Source: Amorphoplanes digitatis
Lineage (GTDB): Bacteria; Actinomycetota; Actinomycetes; Mycobacteriales; Micromonosporaceae
Assembly (NCBI RefSeq): GCF_014205335.1
Contig: NZ_JACHNH010000001.1
Span: 5,016,501 to 5,080,500, forward strand
Length of the DNA stretch: 64,000 nucleotides
Reading direction: 5' to 3'
Part shown: positions 1-8,337 of the stretch, piece after piece
Layout: each line of letters opens with the position of its first letter
Numbering within the stretch: the first letter of the stretch is position 1
Made by a program: the position numbers and the translations under genes
Notes under the pieces: generated by a model
What the model was told of the DNA's origin: nothing
Seen by the model: only the letters and a program-made list of their open reading frames with translations
Database searches by the model: none

Positions 1-703
1 CCTCCCGGTCCAGGCCGAGGTCCAGCGCGAAGTGGTTGCGGGTGCCCGCGCTCACCACCAGGAACGGCAGATCGTGTTCCGCCGCGATCCCGGCGACCAG
101 CGCCTGGGTGCCGTCGCCGCCCGCGACGCCGAGCAGGTCGGCGCCCCGCGCGACCGCGTCGCGGGCGAGCACGGCGACGTCGACGGTCCCCGGCCCGTCC
201 AGGAGCGCCACCTCGGCACCCATGGCCTCCGCCTTCTCCTTGAGCCCGAACCTCGTCACCTTCCCGCCGCCGGACCGGGGATTCATGATCAGGAACGGCC
301 GCTTCGCCGGCTCGGCGGCGTACGTGGCCATCCGCTCGCCGCCGGCCATCAGCGCGGTGCGCGCGGCGACGATCGCGAGCGCGAACAGCGCGAGCGACAG
401 CAGGGCCACCCACAGCAGCCCCGCCCGGATGAGCAGCCCGAGGACGGTGACGGGCGCGAGGACCGCCACCGCGGCGGCCACCACCCGGAGCACGCCGCGC
501 CCGGCCAGGACCCAGAACGCGGCGGCGACGAAGAGGACCACGCCGGCGGCGGCGAGCGCCACCATCACCAGGCTCTTCCGTCCGGCGAACGCCACCAGGA
601 CGACGGCCGCGGCGAGCGCCAGCGCGAAGGCGGCGCGGGCCAGCCAGACCTGGGCGCCGGTCGCGCCCGGCTCCGCGGCGGCCCGCACCCGCTGCTCGCT
701 CAT
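1..703 (-). CDS. Diacylglycerol/lipid kinase catalytic-domain protein with N-terminal membrane segments (3' end outside the window)
   Basis: The visible 234 residues begin MSEQRV and carry several hydrophobic segments within about residues 20-120. A DAGK_cat domain follows: FLIMNPRSGGGK near residue 140, then the nucleotide-binding GVAGGDGTQALVAG, then a NHFALDLGLDR motif where the window ends. The family phosphorylates diacylglycerol or related lipids at the inner face of the membrane. The membrane-anchored N-terminus is an addition to the usual ~300-residue soluble kinase. The ATG overlaps the stop of the upstream DUF6069 gene (ATGA), so the two are probably translated together. The family call is firm; the substrate is unknown. 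Confidence 0.85.
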   Translation of the reverse strand, partial: MSEQRVRAAAEPGATGAQVWLARAAFALALAAAVVLVAFAGRKSLVMVALAAAGVVLFVAAAFWVLAGRGVLRVVAAAVAVLAPVTVLGLLIRAGLLWVALLSLALFALAIVAARTALMAGGERMATYAAEPAKRPFLIMNPRSGGGKVTRFGLKEKAEAMGAEVALLDGPGTVDVAVLARDAVARGADLLGVAGGDGTQALVAGIAAEHDLPFLVVSAGTRNHFALDLGLDRE

Positions 704-1188
704 CGGGTCGGGTACGGGGGGCCGGCGAAGGGCGGCCGCGCCACGAACGTGGCCTTGCGCACGGCGCTGCGGGCGGACCCGGAGACCAGGCTGCCGATGG
801 CTATGCCGAGCACGAGGTTGAGCGCGGCCGTGGCGAACTGGCTCGCCTGGGATGCCTTGACGGCGAACGGCGCCAGCATGGCGGCGAGCGTCGCGAGGCT
901 GACGATCCAGGCGAAGAACATGCCCGACTTGGGAGTCGACAGCAGCAGCAGGTGCATCACGCCGGTGGCCAGCAGGGCCGCGACGGCCGCGCCGCCGGCG
1001 TAGGTGACCGTGTCCGCGTCGCCCCAGACCCCCTCGCCCTTGGGCGCGAGGATGGGAATGTCCAGGACTCCCCGGCAGAAGAGAATGCCGACGATCACGA
1101 TGAGCGCCGCCACGAAGGCGGCGGCAACGCCGCCGGCCCAGAGAACTCCGGCATCGAGCGGACGGGGGGTTCGGGTCGGCAACGTCAT
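700..1188 (-). CDS. DUF6069-type four-TM membrane protein
   Basis: A 162-residue protein starting MTLPTRTPRPLD, with four hydrophobic segments and polar ends, matching the DUF6069 family of small actinobacterial membrane proteins of unknown function. This ATG has a GAGGGG ribosome site 8 bases upstream; an in-frame start 72 bases earlier has none and would run into the upstream regulatory repeat. The stop overlaps the ATG of the lipid kinase by 4 bp. A perfect copy of the 17-bp inverted repeat lies 68 bp upstream of the start, which suggests both genes belong to the local regulon. Confidence 0.75.
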   Translation of the reverse strand: MTLPTRTPRPLDAGVLWAGGVAAAFVAALIVIVGILFCRGVLDIPILAPKGEGVWGDADTVTYAGGAAVAALLATGVMHLLLLSTPKSGMFFAWIVSLATLAAMLAPFAVKASQASQFATAALNLVLGIAIGSLVSGSARSAVRKATFVARPPFAGPPYPTR

Positions 1189-1256
1189 GGCATGATCCCC
1201 TCGGGGCGCGTGGATCCGGTTGGCAAGCAGCATCGCCGGGACACGGCCGACTGCCC

Positions 1257-1273
1257 TCACCCCACGGGGGTGA
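1257..1273. promoter_or_regulatory. 17-bp inverted-repeat operator (site 1)
   Basis: TCACCCCACGGGGGTGA: perfect 7-bp arms around a 3-bp spacer, 14 of 14 to the consensus TCAYCCC-N3-SGGRTGA derived from this window. It lies between the DUF2252 stop and the DUF6069 start. Confidence 0.7.
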
Positions 1274-1297
1274 TCCGGCGCTCCGGGCCCGCGCGCC

Positions 1298-2722
1298 TCA
1301 GACGCCGGTCTGCACCTGCACCCGGCCGTCGCGCACGGCGGCCTGCAGCAGGTCGAAGTCCCTCTCGTTGACGTCGGCGTACGCCTCGCCGAAGGCGGCG
1401 AGGGCGTTCTCGAAGCGATCGCTCGAGCCGAGGTACTCCGCGATCGCGATCCGGTCGCCCGACCGCGCGTGCGCCCGCGCCAGCGTCCAGCCGCAGATGC
1501 CCGCGTAGGTACCCATTCCGCGCGGCGTCATCTCCTCGACCACCGCCGATCCCTTCCAGTCGCGCAGCTGGCGCAGGTAGAAGTCGCGGTCCTGGCCGTC
1601 GACGCCGCGGACCCGGTGGGTGCCGAGGAAGATGTCGCCGCTGGCCTGCATCAGGCGCTGACCGGCGACCACCCGCTGGCCGTGGTGGGGGTACTCGCTC
1701 GCGCCCGCGTACTCCTCCAGCACCGAGGCCCCGGCCTCCTTCGCCTGTAGGAACAGCGGATCCGCGTCGTCGCGGCCGAGCATCAGCAACACCCAGGCGC
1801 GGGTGCCGACGCTGCCCACGCCGACGACCTTGCGGGCCATGTCCACCAGCCGGAACTGCGAGAGCAGGTGCCGGCGCTCGGGCGCCAGCGACTCGCGGTA
1901 CCCGCGGACCACCTCGCGCATCCACCCGAAGAGCTCGTCCGCCGTGGCGCTGGGCAGCAGGTCCTCGATCGGGACCACGGTCGGCGGCGACGCGATGATG
2001 CGGCGACGGCCGTCGACCACGGTCGAGAGCTTCCCCAGGGCGTGCAGGCTGTCGCGGGTCCTGGCCTTGCGCAGCGCCTCCTCGGTGCGCCGCACCTGGG
2101 TCGGCGGCAGGATCGAGCGCCACTTCTCCAGCACGGTCTGCACGTCGAGCTGGGCGTACCAGACCTCCAGGTTGGTGCGGGCGGCGAACTCGCGCATCGC
2201 CGTGCGGTAGGCACCGGCGGCCGCGATCGCGATCTTGTCACGCTGTTTGCGGGTGAACCCGTTCTGCCGGCCGGCCACCGCGAAGCTCGCCACGAGGCGC
2301 TTGACGTCCCACTCCCAGGGGCCCGGGAGGGTCTCGTCGAAGTCGTTGATGTCGAACACCAGGGTGCGCTCGGCGGAGGCGAACATGCCGAAGTTCGACA
2401 GGTGCGCGTCGCCGCAGGTCTGCGCCCGGAAGCCGGACGCCGGGGTGCCGGCGAGGTCGCCGGCCATCAGGACCGCGGCGCCGCGGAAGAACGTCAGTGG
2501 GGTGGCGAGCATGCGGCCGTACCGGATCGGGACGAGCTCCGGAACCCGCGTCACGTCCTCGCCCGCGAGCACGGCCACCGGATCACGGCCGTCACAGGAG
2601 CCGAGCTCGGCCTGCGAGTCCAGCGGAGTGACCTTGCGGGCGGCCTTGCCCAACCGGGTCCGCTCCGCGAGGCTCAGGTGTTCCACGCCGTCGGATGGTG
2701 TCGTTTCCGCGTTGGTCGGCAT
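1298..2722 (-). CDS. DUF2252 family protein
   Basis: From MPTNAETTPSDG the protein is 474 residues, close to the 430-470 usual for DUF2252, an uncharacterised family with a kinase-like fold that is common in actinobacteria. Typical conserved stretches are visible: RYGRMLATPLTFFRGAA near the N-terminus, CGDAHLSNFG, FDINDFDETLPGPWEWD and RDFYLRQLRDWKG. The frame is open for 600 bases further upstream, but that part is composition-driven and overlaps the divergent gene, so I reject it. No strong ribosome site precedes this ATG; an ATG at 2785 is possible but falls inside an operator copy. Two operator copies lie 34 and 59 bp upstream. Confidence 0.8.
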   Translation of the reverse strand: MPTNAETTPSDGVEHLSLAERTRLGKAARKVTPLDSQAELGSCDGRDPVAVLAGEDVTRVPELVPIRYGRMLATPLTFFRGAAVLMAGDLAGTPASGFRAQTCGDAHLSNFGMFASAERTLVFDINDFDETLPGPWEWDVKRLVASFAVAGRQNGFTRKQRDKIAIAAAGAYRTAMREFAARTNLEVWYAQLDVQTVLEKWRSILPPTQVRRTEEALRKARTRDSLHALGKLSTVVDGRRRIIASPPTVVPIEDLLPSATADELFGWMREVVRGYRESLAPERRHLLSQFRLVDMARKVVGVGSVGTRAWVLLMLGRDDADPLFLQAKEAGASVLEEYAGASEYPHHGQRVVAGQRLMQASGDIFLGTHRVRGVDGQDRDFYLRQLRDWKGSAVVEEMTPRGMGTYAGICGWTLARAHARSGDRIAIAEYLGSSDRFENALAAFGEAYADVNERDFDLLQAAVRDGRVQVQTGV

Positions 2723-2756
2723 CCGACCACGCTGCGCCGGTCGCGGCCGGTTGCCA

Positions 2757-2773
2757 TCATCCCTGGCGCATGA
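2757..2773. promoter_or_regulatory. 17-bp inverted-repeat operator (site 2, imperfect)
   Basis: TCATCCCTGGCGCATGA, 13 of 14 to the consensus. It sits 25 bp (about two and a half helical turns) from site 3 in the divergent gap between DUF2252 and the phosphatase fusion. Confidence 0.5.
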
Positions 2774-2781
2774 GCCGCCGT

Positions 2782-2798
2782 TCATCCCGGTGGGATGG
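2782..2798. promoter_or_regulatory. 17-bp inverted-repeat operator (site 3)
   Basis: TCATCCCGGTGGGATGG, 13 of 14 to the consensus, with perfect CATCCC/GGGATG arms. It overlaps alternative start codons of both divergent genes (2785 on minus, 2795 on plus), which argues that translation starts further inside each gene. Confidence 0.65.
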
Positions 2799-2833
2799 TT
2801 CCGCGCGGGTCGTCGATCGCGTCGAATTGCGTC

Positions 2834-4981
2834 GTGAACGAGCCAGGGGACGACTCCGGATCCGGCGCGCGATCCCGGGCGCGGTGGGGCATCGCGCTGC
2901 TGCGGCGGCTCCGGTTCAGCTTCGGCGGGACCCGCAGGCTGCTGTTCACCCTGGTCCTCGGCTGTCTGTCGATGGCCGTGACGATCTGGATCGTGCCCGG
3001 CATGTCGGCCGGCCTCGCCGCGGACGTCCTGCTGGCGACGGTGCTGCTGGGCATCCTCGCGGCGCTGCTGCGGCCGCTCCTGACGTCGTTCGCCCTGTTG
3101 CTGGGCTGGGCCGGCGTCCTGCTGGCCGGCGTCGTCGCCCAGGCGCTGCTGTTCTACCTGGCGCTGAGCCTGACCCCCGGTATACACGTCGACGGGTTCT
3201 GGCACGCGTTCTGGGCCTCCTGGATCTTCGCGTTCCTGATGACCGTCGTCACCTGGATGGCGACCGCCGGCGACAGCGCCGCCTTCCTCACCCACCTCGT
3301 GCAGCAGGCCGGCGATCCGCAACCCGGTATCGCCGCGTCCGTGCCGGGCGTGGTCTTCATACAGATCGACGGCCTCGCCGCGCCGCTGCTGCGCTGGTCC
3401 GTCCGCTCGGGTGACCTGCCGACGCTAAGCCGGTGGATCCGGTCCGGCAGCCACAGCCTGACGGACTGGCACGCGCAGCTGCCGGCGACCACGCCGGCCA
3501 GCCAGGCGGGGCTGCTGCACGGCGGCAGCGACCAGGTGCCGGCGTTCCGCTGGTACGAGAAGGAGACCGGCCGGCTCCTGGTGGCCAACCGGCCCCGGGA
3601 CGCCGCGGTGATTCAGGCCCGCCTCAGCGACGGCCGCGGCCTGCTCGCCGACGGCGGCGTGAGCATCTCCAACATCTTCTCCGGCGACGCGCCGACCAGC
3701 CTGCTGACCATGAGCGGCCTGACGGGCCGCAACGGGCGCCGCGGCCCGTCGCGCACGTTCGCCACGTTCTTCATCAACCCGTACGGGCTGACCCGCTCGG
3801 TGGTGCTCACCGTCGCCGAGATGGTCAAGGAGATCCATCAGTCCCGGCTGCAACTGGTACGGCGGGTGGAGCCGCGGATCCGCCGCCACGGTTCGTACAT
3901 CCTGCTGCGCGCGGTCACCAACGTCCTGCTGAGGGACCTGAACACGGGCCTGATCGCGGACCAGATGATGGCCGGGACGCCGTCGATCTACTGCGACTTC
4001 ACCGACTACGACGAGATCGCGCACCACGCCGGGCCGACCCGCCCGGAATCGCTGGCGTCGCTGGCCGGCATCGACCACCTCATCGGCGTCCTCGAGCACG
4101 TCGCCGAGCGGGCGCCCCGCCCCTACCGTTTCGTGGTGCTCTCCGACCACGGGCAGAGCCAGGGCGCGACCTTCCTGCAGCGCCACGGCATGCCGCTTGA
4201 GGACCTCGTCCGCAGCCTGATGGGCACCGGAACCGTGGCGGCCTCGACCGGGCTCGACGAGACCGTCGGCCCGGTGAACACGTTCCTGACCCAGGTCGCG
4301 CAGCAGGGCGGCCCGACGGGCCGGCTCACCCGGCGCGCGTTGCAGACCAGGACCCACGACGGCCAGGTCGAGCTCAGCCCGGCGCCGGAGGCCGACGAGG
4401 CCGCGCACGAGTCGGACCTCGTGCTGATCGCGTCGGGCAACCTCTCGATGATCTACTTCACCCGGCTGCCCGGCCGGCTGGTCCTGGAGGACATCGAGCG
4501 GCTCTATCCGGGCCTGGTCGGCGCCCTGACCCAGCACCCGGGCATCGGCTTCATCTCCGTGCGCACCGGCGGCCAGGGCACGGTGGTGCTCGGCCGCGAC
4601 GGAATCCGCTACCTGCACGAGGACCGCGTCGAGGGCGCCGACCCGCTCGCCGGCTTCGGCCCGCACGCGGCGGCCGACGTGCTGCGGCACGACGCCCTCG
4701 CGCACGTCGGCGACCTCGTCATCAACAGCCCCATCGATCCGGACACCGACGAGGTCGCGGCGTACGAGGAGCTGGTCGGGTGCCACGGCGGGCTCGGCGG
4801 ATGGCAGACCGAGGCGGTGCTCGTGCACCCGCGGGACTGGGTGGTCGGGTCCCCGCCGCTCATCGGCGCGGACGCGGTGCACCGGCAGCTGGTGGACTGG
4901 CTGGAGCAGGCCGGGCAGCGCCGGGAGCTGCGCGCCGACGGCCCGGCGCTGGACACGCCGCAGGGCCACGGCGGGAGCTGA
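2834..4981 (+). CDS. Membrane-anchored alkaline-phosphatase-superfamily phosphodiesterase with N-terminal holin-like domain
   Basis: A fusion of about 715 residues from the GTG at 2834. The first ~150 residues contain four TM helices resembling the phage-holin/YvlD family. The rest is an alkaline-phosphatase-like domain: FIQIDGLAAPLL (first metal Asp), the nucleophile region PATTPASQAGLLHG, the metal-binding DFTDYDEIAHHAGP, and VVLSDHGQSQG. Such enzymes hydrolyse phosphate mono- or diesters; the substrate cannot be read. The frame is open back to ATG 2795, which lies inside an operator repeat, so I prefer 2834 although neither start has a good ribosome site. Its divergent position to DUF2252 across two operators places it in the local regulon. 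Confidence 0.75.
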   Translation: MNEPGDDSGSGARSRARWGIALLRRLRFSFGGTRRLLFTLVLGCLSMAVTIWIVPGMSAGLAADVLLATVLLGILAALLRPLLTSFALLLGWAGVLLAGVVAQALLFYLALSLTPGIHVDGFWHAFWASWIFAFLMTVVTWMATAGDSAAFLTHLVQQAGDPQPGIAASVPGVVFIQIDGLAAPLLRWSVRSGDLPTLSRWIRSGSHSLTDWHAQLPATTPASQAGLLHGGSDQVPAFRWYEKETGRLLVANRPRDAAVIQARLSDGRGLLADGGVSISNIFSGDAPTSLLTMSGLTGRNGRRGPSRTFATFFINPYGLTRSVVLTVAEMVKEIHQSRLQLVRRVEPRIRRHGSYILLRAVTNVLLRDLNTGLIADQMMAGTPSIYCDFTDYDEIAHHAGPTRPESLASLAGIDHLIGVLEHVAERAPRPYRFVVLSDHGQSQGATFLQRHGMPLEDLVRSLMGTGTVAASTGLDETVGPVNTFLTQVAQQGGPTGRLTRRALQTRTHDGQVELSPAPEADEAAHESDLVLIASGNLSMIYFTRLPGRLVLEDIERLYPGLVGALTQHPGIGFISVRTGGQGTVVLGRDGIRYLHEDRVEGADPLAGFGPHAAADVLRHDALAHVGDLVINSPIDPDTDEVAAYEELVGCHGGLGGWQTEAVLVHPRDWVVGSPPLIGADAVHRQLVDWLEQAGQRRELRADGPALDTPQGHGGS

Positions 4982-5025
4982 CCGGCCCCTCGCCGCGGCC
5001 CGAAGCACCGTCGTGCCGGCTACCG

Positions 5026-5541
5026 TCAGGCGGTCGGCGGGGTGCTGGCGGCGTCCGGAGAGCCGTGCAGCGCCTCCTGCAGTTCCTCCTCGGTCTCCTT
5101 GGACAGCGACGACTTGAGCACGGTGCCGCCGTAGCGGCTCAGCGCCTCGACCGCCTTGTCAGGAGTGGCGTGGCTGACCACCAGGAACAGGGCCGACGTG
5201 CCCGGCTGGAGCTGGTCGCGTACCCGGTCCTGGAAGTCCTTGTGGATGCCGCTCTTGGCGACCTTTCCCATCAGGGCGCCGAGGCCGGCGCCGACGGCCA
5301 TGCCGAAGAACGGGATGAAGAACAGCATTCCGAACAGCAGGCCCCAGAACATGCCCCACGACGCGCCGCCGGTCACGGGGTGGTGGCTCGTGCTGACGTG
5401 GAATCTGCCCTCCGTGTCGCGGCTGATCGCCGCGATGGCCTCGGGCTCGATGATGAGATCCCGGGCAAGTCGGCGCGCCTCTGCCGCCGCCTCCGCGGCG
5501 GTCGTCTCGTCCGGGTACCCGATGGCGACCAGAGTGGACAT
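5026..5541 (-). CDS. DUF1269 family membrane-associated protein
   Basis: A 171-residue protein starting MSTLVAIGYPDETTAAEAA, with a central glycine-rich hydrophobic stretch (about residues 60-95, GMFWGLLFGMLFFIPFFGMAVGAG written in part), and a C-terminal TSALFLVVSHATPDKAVEAL segment. This is the DUF1269 pattern: a ferredoxin-like half on each side of a hairpin membrane insertion. Function is unknown. Operator sites 4 and 5 lie in the 267-bp gap upstream that it shares with the divergent membrane gene at 5809. The frame can be read open far upstream, but the family N-terminus fixes the start. Confidence 0.85.
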   Translation of the reverse strand: MSTLVAIGYPDETTAAEAAAEARRLARDLIIEPEAIAAISRDTEGRFHVSTSHHPVTGGASWGMFWGLLFGMLFFIPFFGMAVGAGLGALMGKVAKSGIHKDFQDRVRDQLQPGTSALFLVVSHATPDKAVEALSRYGGTVLKSSLSKETEEELQEALHGSPDAASTPPTA

Positions 5542-5653
5542 GCGGATCCTTCCGTAGTTCGTTGCCCGGCCGGCGAACGCCGCCCGAGCGGTTCCTGCCT
5601 CGCGAGTCGCAGGACCCCCACCAGAGGGAATCGCACGCCCCCGCGGCGGCGGC

Positions 5654-5670
5654 TCATCCCGTCCGGATGA
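5654..5670. promoter_or_regulatory. 17-bp inverted-repeat operator (site 4)
   Basis: TCATCCCGTCCGGATGA, 14 of 14 to the consensus, in the divergent gap between DUF1269 and the gene at 5809. Confidence 0.7.
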
Positions 5671-5716
5671 GCGTCCTCGACGGGCACGCGAGCGCGACGC
5701 CGCTGCGGAATCCCGC

Positions 5717-5733
5717 TCACCCACGCGGGGTGA
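5717..5733. promoter_or_regulatory. 17-bp inverted-repeat operator (site 5)
   Basis: TCACCCACGCGGGGTGA, 13 of 14 to the consensus, 63 bp from site 4. It lies 75 bp before the ATG at 5809 and probably serves that gene, with site 4 serving DUF1269. Confidence 0.7.
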
Positions 5734-5808
5734 CGATCCACCGGCCGCGGCGCGACACGATGGAACTCCCGTATCCCGGAGGTGCCTGATGCTTGACCTG
5801 GACCGGAC

Positions 5809-6336
5809 ATGACCCAGGGTGACGACGCCGCCGCGCGCGTAAGGGTGAGGCCGGAGGCGAACGAGGCGGACTTCGCCGGCGCGATCTACGGATCCATGCT
5901 GGCGGCGTCGGTGGTGGTCGGCGGCGGCCTCGGCGCGGACAGCCACGGTCCCCCGCCGGTACGGCTGGCGCTGCTGCTCGTCGCCACCGGGGTGGTCTTC
6001 TGGCTGGCGCACGCGTACGCCCGGCTGGTCGGCGACCGCATTCATCGGACCACCATCAGCGGGGCGGAGATCGTCCGGGTCGCGCGGCTCGAGTGGCCGC
6101 TGCTGCAGGCGACGTTCCCGCCGGCGGCCGCGGCCGTCGTGGTGGGCGTTCTCGGCGGCGGCGACAGGGCGGCCGGCTGGGCGGCGCTGCTGGTGGCGAT
6201 CGCCGGTCAGGTCGGCTGGGGCATGGTCGCCGCCCGCCAGGCGGGTGCGAGCCGTTCGCTGATCCTGCTGACCGCGGTCGTCAACCTCGCGCTCGGCTTG
6301 GTGATCATCTCGCTCAAGGCCGCGCTGCAGCACTGA
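5809..6336 (+). CDS. Four-TM membrane protein, unknown function
   Basis: A 175-residue protein starting MTQGDDAAARVRV. A short acidic N-terminus is followed by hydrophobic segments at about residues 25-42, 50-68, 100-120 and 125-175, with a cytoplasmic-looking loop RLVGDRIHRTTISGAEIVRVARLEW between the second and third. I recognise it only as one of the small actinobacterial integral membrane proteins seen near stress genes. It is divergent from DUF1269 across two operator copies and converges on the HdeD-like gene across a strong hairpin. Confidence 0.7.
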   Translation: MTQGDDAAARVRVRPEANEADFAGAIYGSMLAASVVVGGGLGADSHGPPPVRLALLLVATGVVFWLAHAYARLVGDRIHRTTISGAEIVRVARLEWPLLQATFPPAAAAVVVGVLGGGDRAAGWAALLVAIAGQVGWGMVAARQAGASRSLILLTAVVNLALGLVIISLKAALQH

Positions 6337-6339
6337 ACC

Positions 6340-6365
6340 CCGGCCGGCCCGGGCGGGCCGGCCGG
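6340..6365. terminator. Convergent hairpin terminator
   Basis: An 11-bp all-GC stem, CCGGCCGGCCC with GGGCCGGCCGG, around a GGGC loop, placed 3 bp after the plus gene's stop and 9 bp before the minus gene's stop. There is no T-run. Confidence 0.65.
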
Positions 6366-6374
6366 GCCGGGCCG

Positions 6375-6989
6375 TCAGGCGGCGGTGATCGCGCGGCGGG
6401 CCCAGAACACCATGCCGACCTGGATCAGGCCCATGAAGATCAGCCATGCGCCGGTGAGGTAGACGAACGCCACCACCGAGATGTCGGGCCAGAGGAGCAC
6501 GACCAGAGCGGCGATGATGCTGAGCACGCCGAGGGCGATCCCCCACCCCCGGTACGTGCGGTCGCGGTTGCCGAGGGCGGAGATCAGTTCCAGGATGCCG
6601 CCGATCAGCCACATGAGCCCGACCAGCGTGACCAGCAGGGTCAGCGTCACGAGCAGGTTGCGCAGCGCGATGACGCCGGCGACCACGAAGAACACCCCGA
6701 TGACGCCGAGGATGGCGCGCTCGGCGCCGTCGCGCGCGGTGGCGGTGATCGCCTGCACGATCCGGACGATGCCGTGCAGCAACAGCCAGATGCCGAAGAG
6801 CGCGGCCACGACCTTCAGCGTCGCCTCCGGCCAGACCAGCATGATGACGCCGAGTACGACGCTGAAGACGGACGCGCCCAGTGCCAGCCACCAGACGGCT
6901 TTGGCGAAGGACTTCGTGGCGTCGGCCGGTACGGCCGATACGCCCTCCGACGTGAACGGTTCGGACTGGTAAGGGACCGAGGCAGACAT
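6375..6989 (-). CDS. HdeD family (DUF308) membrane protein
   Basis: A 204-residue protein from MSASVPYQSEPF with six regularly spaced hydrophobic segments arranged as repeated DUF308 hairpins, for example VFSVVLGVIMLVWPEATLK and the similar IIAALVVLLWPDISVVAF near the C-terminus. The length fits HdeD-like proteins (about 190-210), which are linked to acid and membrane stress in enterobacteria and are common but uncharacterised in actinobacteria. A good ribosome site, GGAGGGGC, precedes the ATG. Operator site 6 lies 58 bp upstream. Confidence 0.85.
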   Translation of the reverse strand: MSASVPYQSEPFTSEGVSAVPADATKSFAKAVWWLALGASVFSVVLGVIMLVWPEATLKVVAALFGIWLLLHGIVRIVQAITATARDGAERAILGVIGVFFVVAGVIALRNLLVTLTLLVTLVGLMWLIGGILELISALGNRDRTYRGWGIALGVLSIIAALVVLLWPDISVVAFVYLTGAWLIFMGLIQVGMVFWARRAITAA

Positions 6990-7047
6990 GCGCCCCTCCT
7001 GGGAGTCGACGGTGAGATCACAGTGGCACCGAACAGCTCCGGGCGAC

Positions 7048-7064
7048 TCACCACGAGCGGATGA
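7048..7064. promoter_or_regulatory. 17-bp inverted-repeat operator (site 6)
   Basis: TCACCACGAGCGGATGA, 13 of 14 to the consensus, 58 bp upstream of the HdeD-like start. Confidence 0.6.
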
Positions 7065-7082
7065 ACTCCCCGGCGGCGCCGC

Positions 7083-7781
7083 TCACCCGTCCGCCGGCGC
7101 GACGTCGTCGCCCGGCCGGCGCCGCTCGGTGCCGAACACCGAGACGAGCCGGGCCACCAGCGTCACGAGGAAGATCTGGCCGCACAGCGCGTCCAGCACC
7201 GCAAGGCTGCGCCCCGGCGCGGTGGCCGGGGTCAGGTCGCCGTACCCGGTGGTGGTCAGGGTGATGAAGGCGAAGTACTGGATCGAGTCGACGTCGACCG
7301 CCTCGCCCCCGGCGAAGAACGGCCCGGGTCCCAGCATGGCGGCCGCGGTGAACAGTGCGACGAAGAAGAAGCCCACCAGCAGGTAGGCGGAGAGCGCGCC
7401 GAAGATGGTCTGCATCGTGACCACCCGGTGGCGCAGGACCCGGCCGACCACCACGAAGACGGTCAGCAACAGGAATCCCGCCGTCCACAGGGCGGCGATG
7501 CCCTCGATCACCGGGCCCTGCACCGCGACCACCAGGGCGGCGACGACCACCGATCCGGCCAGCAGCATCCGGCGCAGCCACCGCGCCGTCCCGGCGGACA
7601 GCCGCGCGAACCGCAGGGCGAGGACCAGCACGACGACGTAGAACACCAGGGTGATCAGGCGCGCCAGGCGGCCGTCCAGCATCCCGGCGACGACGAAGCT
7701 CGCCAGCAGCAGCACGAACATCATCCCGTAGCGGTCCGGCCGCTCCCCCGGGCCGGGCCGCCGGCCGTGCGCTACGGACAT
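7083..7781 (-). CDS. Potassium channel-type ion channel protein
   Basis: A 232-residue protein from MSVAHGRRPGPGERP. Four hydrophobic segments (about residues 18-36, 42-58, 70-90, 95-115) precede a pore unit made of a helix at about 125-150, the selectivity filter TTTGYGDL at residues 176-183, and a final helix at 195-215. This matches the Ion_trans_2 family, and the TGYGD signature indicates K+ selectivity. No cytoplasmic RCK/TrkA domain follows, so regulation is unclear. The ATG is supported by a GGAAGGA ribosome site. I found no convincing operator copy in the 145 bp upstream. Confidence 0.88.
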   Translation of the reverse strand: MSVAHGRRPGPGERPDRYGMMFVLLLASFVVAGMLDGRLARLITLVFYVVVLVLALRFARLSAGTARWLRRMLLAGSVVVAALVVAVQGPVIEGIAALWTAGFLLLTVFVVVGRVLRHRVVTMQTIFGALSAYLLVGFFFVALFTAAAMLGPGPFFAGGEAVDVDSIQYFAFITLTTTGYGDLTPATAPGRSLAVLDALCGQIFLVTLVARLVSVFGTERRRPGDDVAPADG

Positions 7782-7926
7782 CGTCGCCGTCCTTCCGCGT
7801 CGCGAATCCCGGCCGCGCCCCGGCTCGCGGGGAACCTGGCGGCCGTCGCGGCCCACGGCGGGCCGCGGCCAGGAGTTCCGCGGCGGCGCTCCTGGCACGG
7901 GGTGCCGCCGCGGCGCACGCTTGGCG

Positions 7927-8337
7927 TTACTCGGCGGCTTCGCGGCCGTGCACCGCGAGCGCGTAGATGATGATCACGTCCATCGCGATGATCAGGATCG
8001 ACCACAGGGGATACGCCGCGATGAACGCCATGTTCACGATCGCGCTCACGACGGCGAGGACGATGCCGACCGTGCGCCCCCAGGTCTTGCCCGTCATCAC
8101 CGCGAACCCGGCGGCGAACGCGGTCAGGCCGATGAGCAGGTGCACGAATCCCCATGCGGAGTAGTCGACGGACACCACCAGCCCGGACCGGCCCACGAGG
8201 TAATACCCGTCGTCGAAGAGCGCGACGAGGCCGGATATGGCCTGGAAGAAGCCGAGCGTGATCATCATGATGCCGGCGAAGTAGACCCAGCCGAGCCAGG
8301 CGGTCCGGGTCGAGGCGGATTTGTCGTACGTCGCCAT
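7927..8337 (-). CDS. DUF7144 family four-TM membrane protein
   Basis: A 136-residue protein from MATYDKSASTRTAWLGWVYFAG, with four TM helices and the family's conserved elements SGLVVSVDYSAWGFVHL in the middle and AAYPLWSILIIAMDVIIIYAL near the end. The family is abundant in actinobacterial stress loci and has no assigned biochemistry. The open frame continues upstream, but the family N-terminus and a GGAAGTAGGAGCGAC ribosome site fix the ATG. Confidence 0.85.
   Translation of the reverse strand: MATYDKSASTRTAWLGWVYFAGIMMITLGFFQAISGLVALFDDGYYLVGRSGLVVSVDYSAWGFVHLLIGLTAFAAGFAVMTGKTWGRTVGIVLAVVSAIVNMAFIAAYPLWSILIIAMDVIIIYALAVHGREAAE

Noticed and set aside
2723..3322. Upstream extension of the DUF2252 frame to 674 residues
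   Set aside because: The extra N-terminus is Gln/Arg/Glu-rich shadow coding antisense to the phosphatase fusion's membrane helices.
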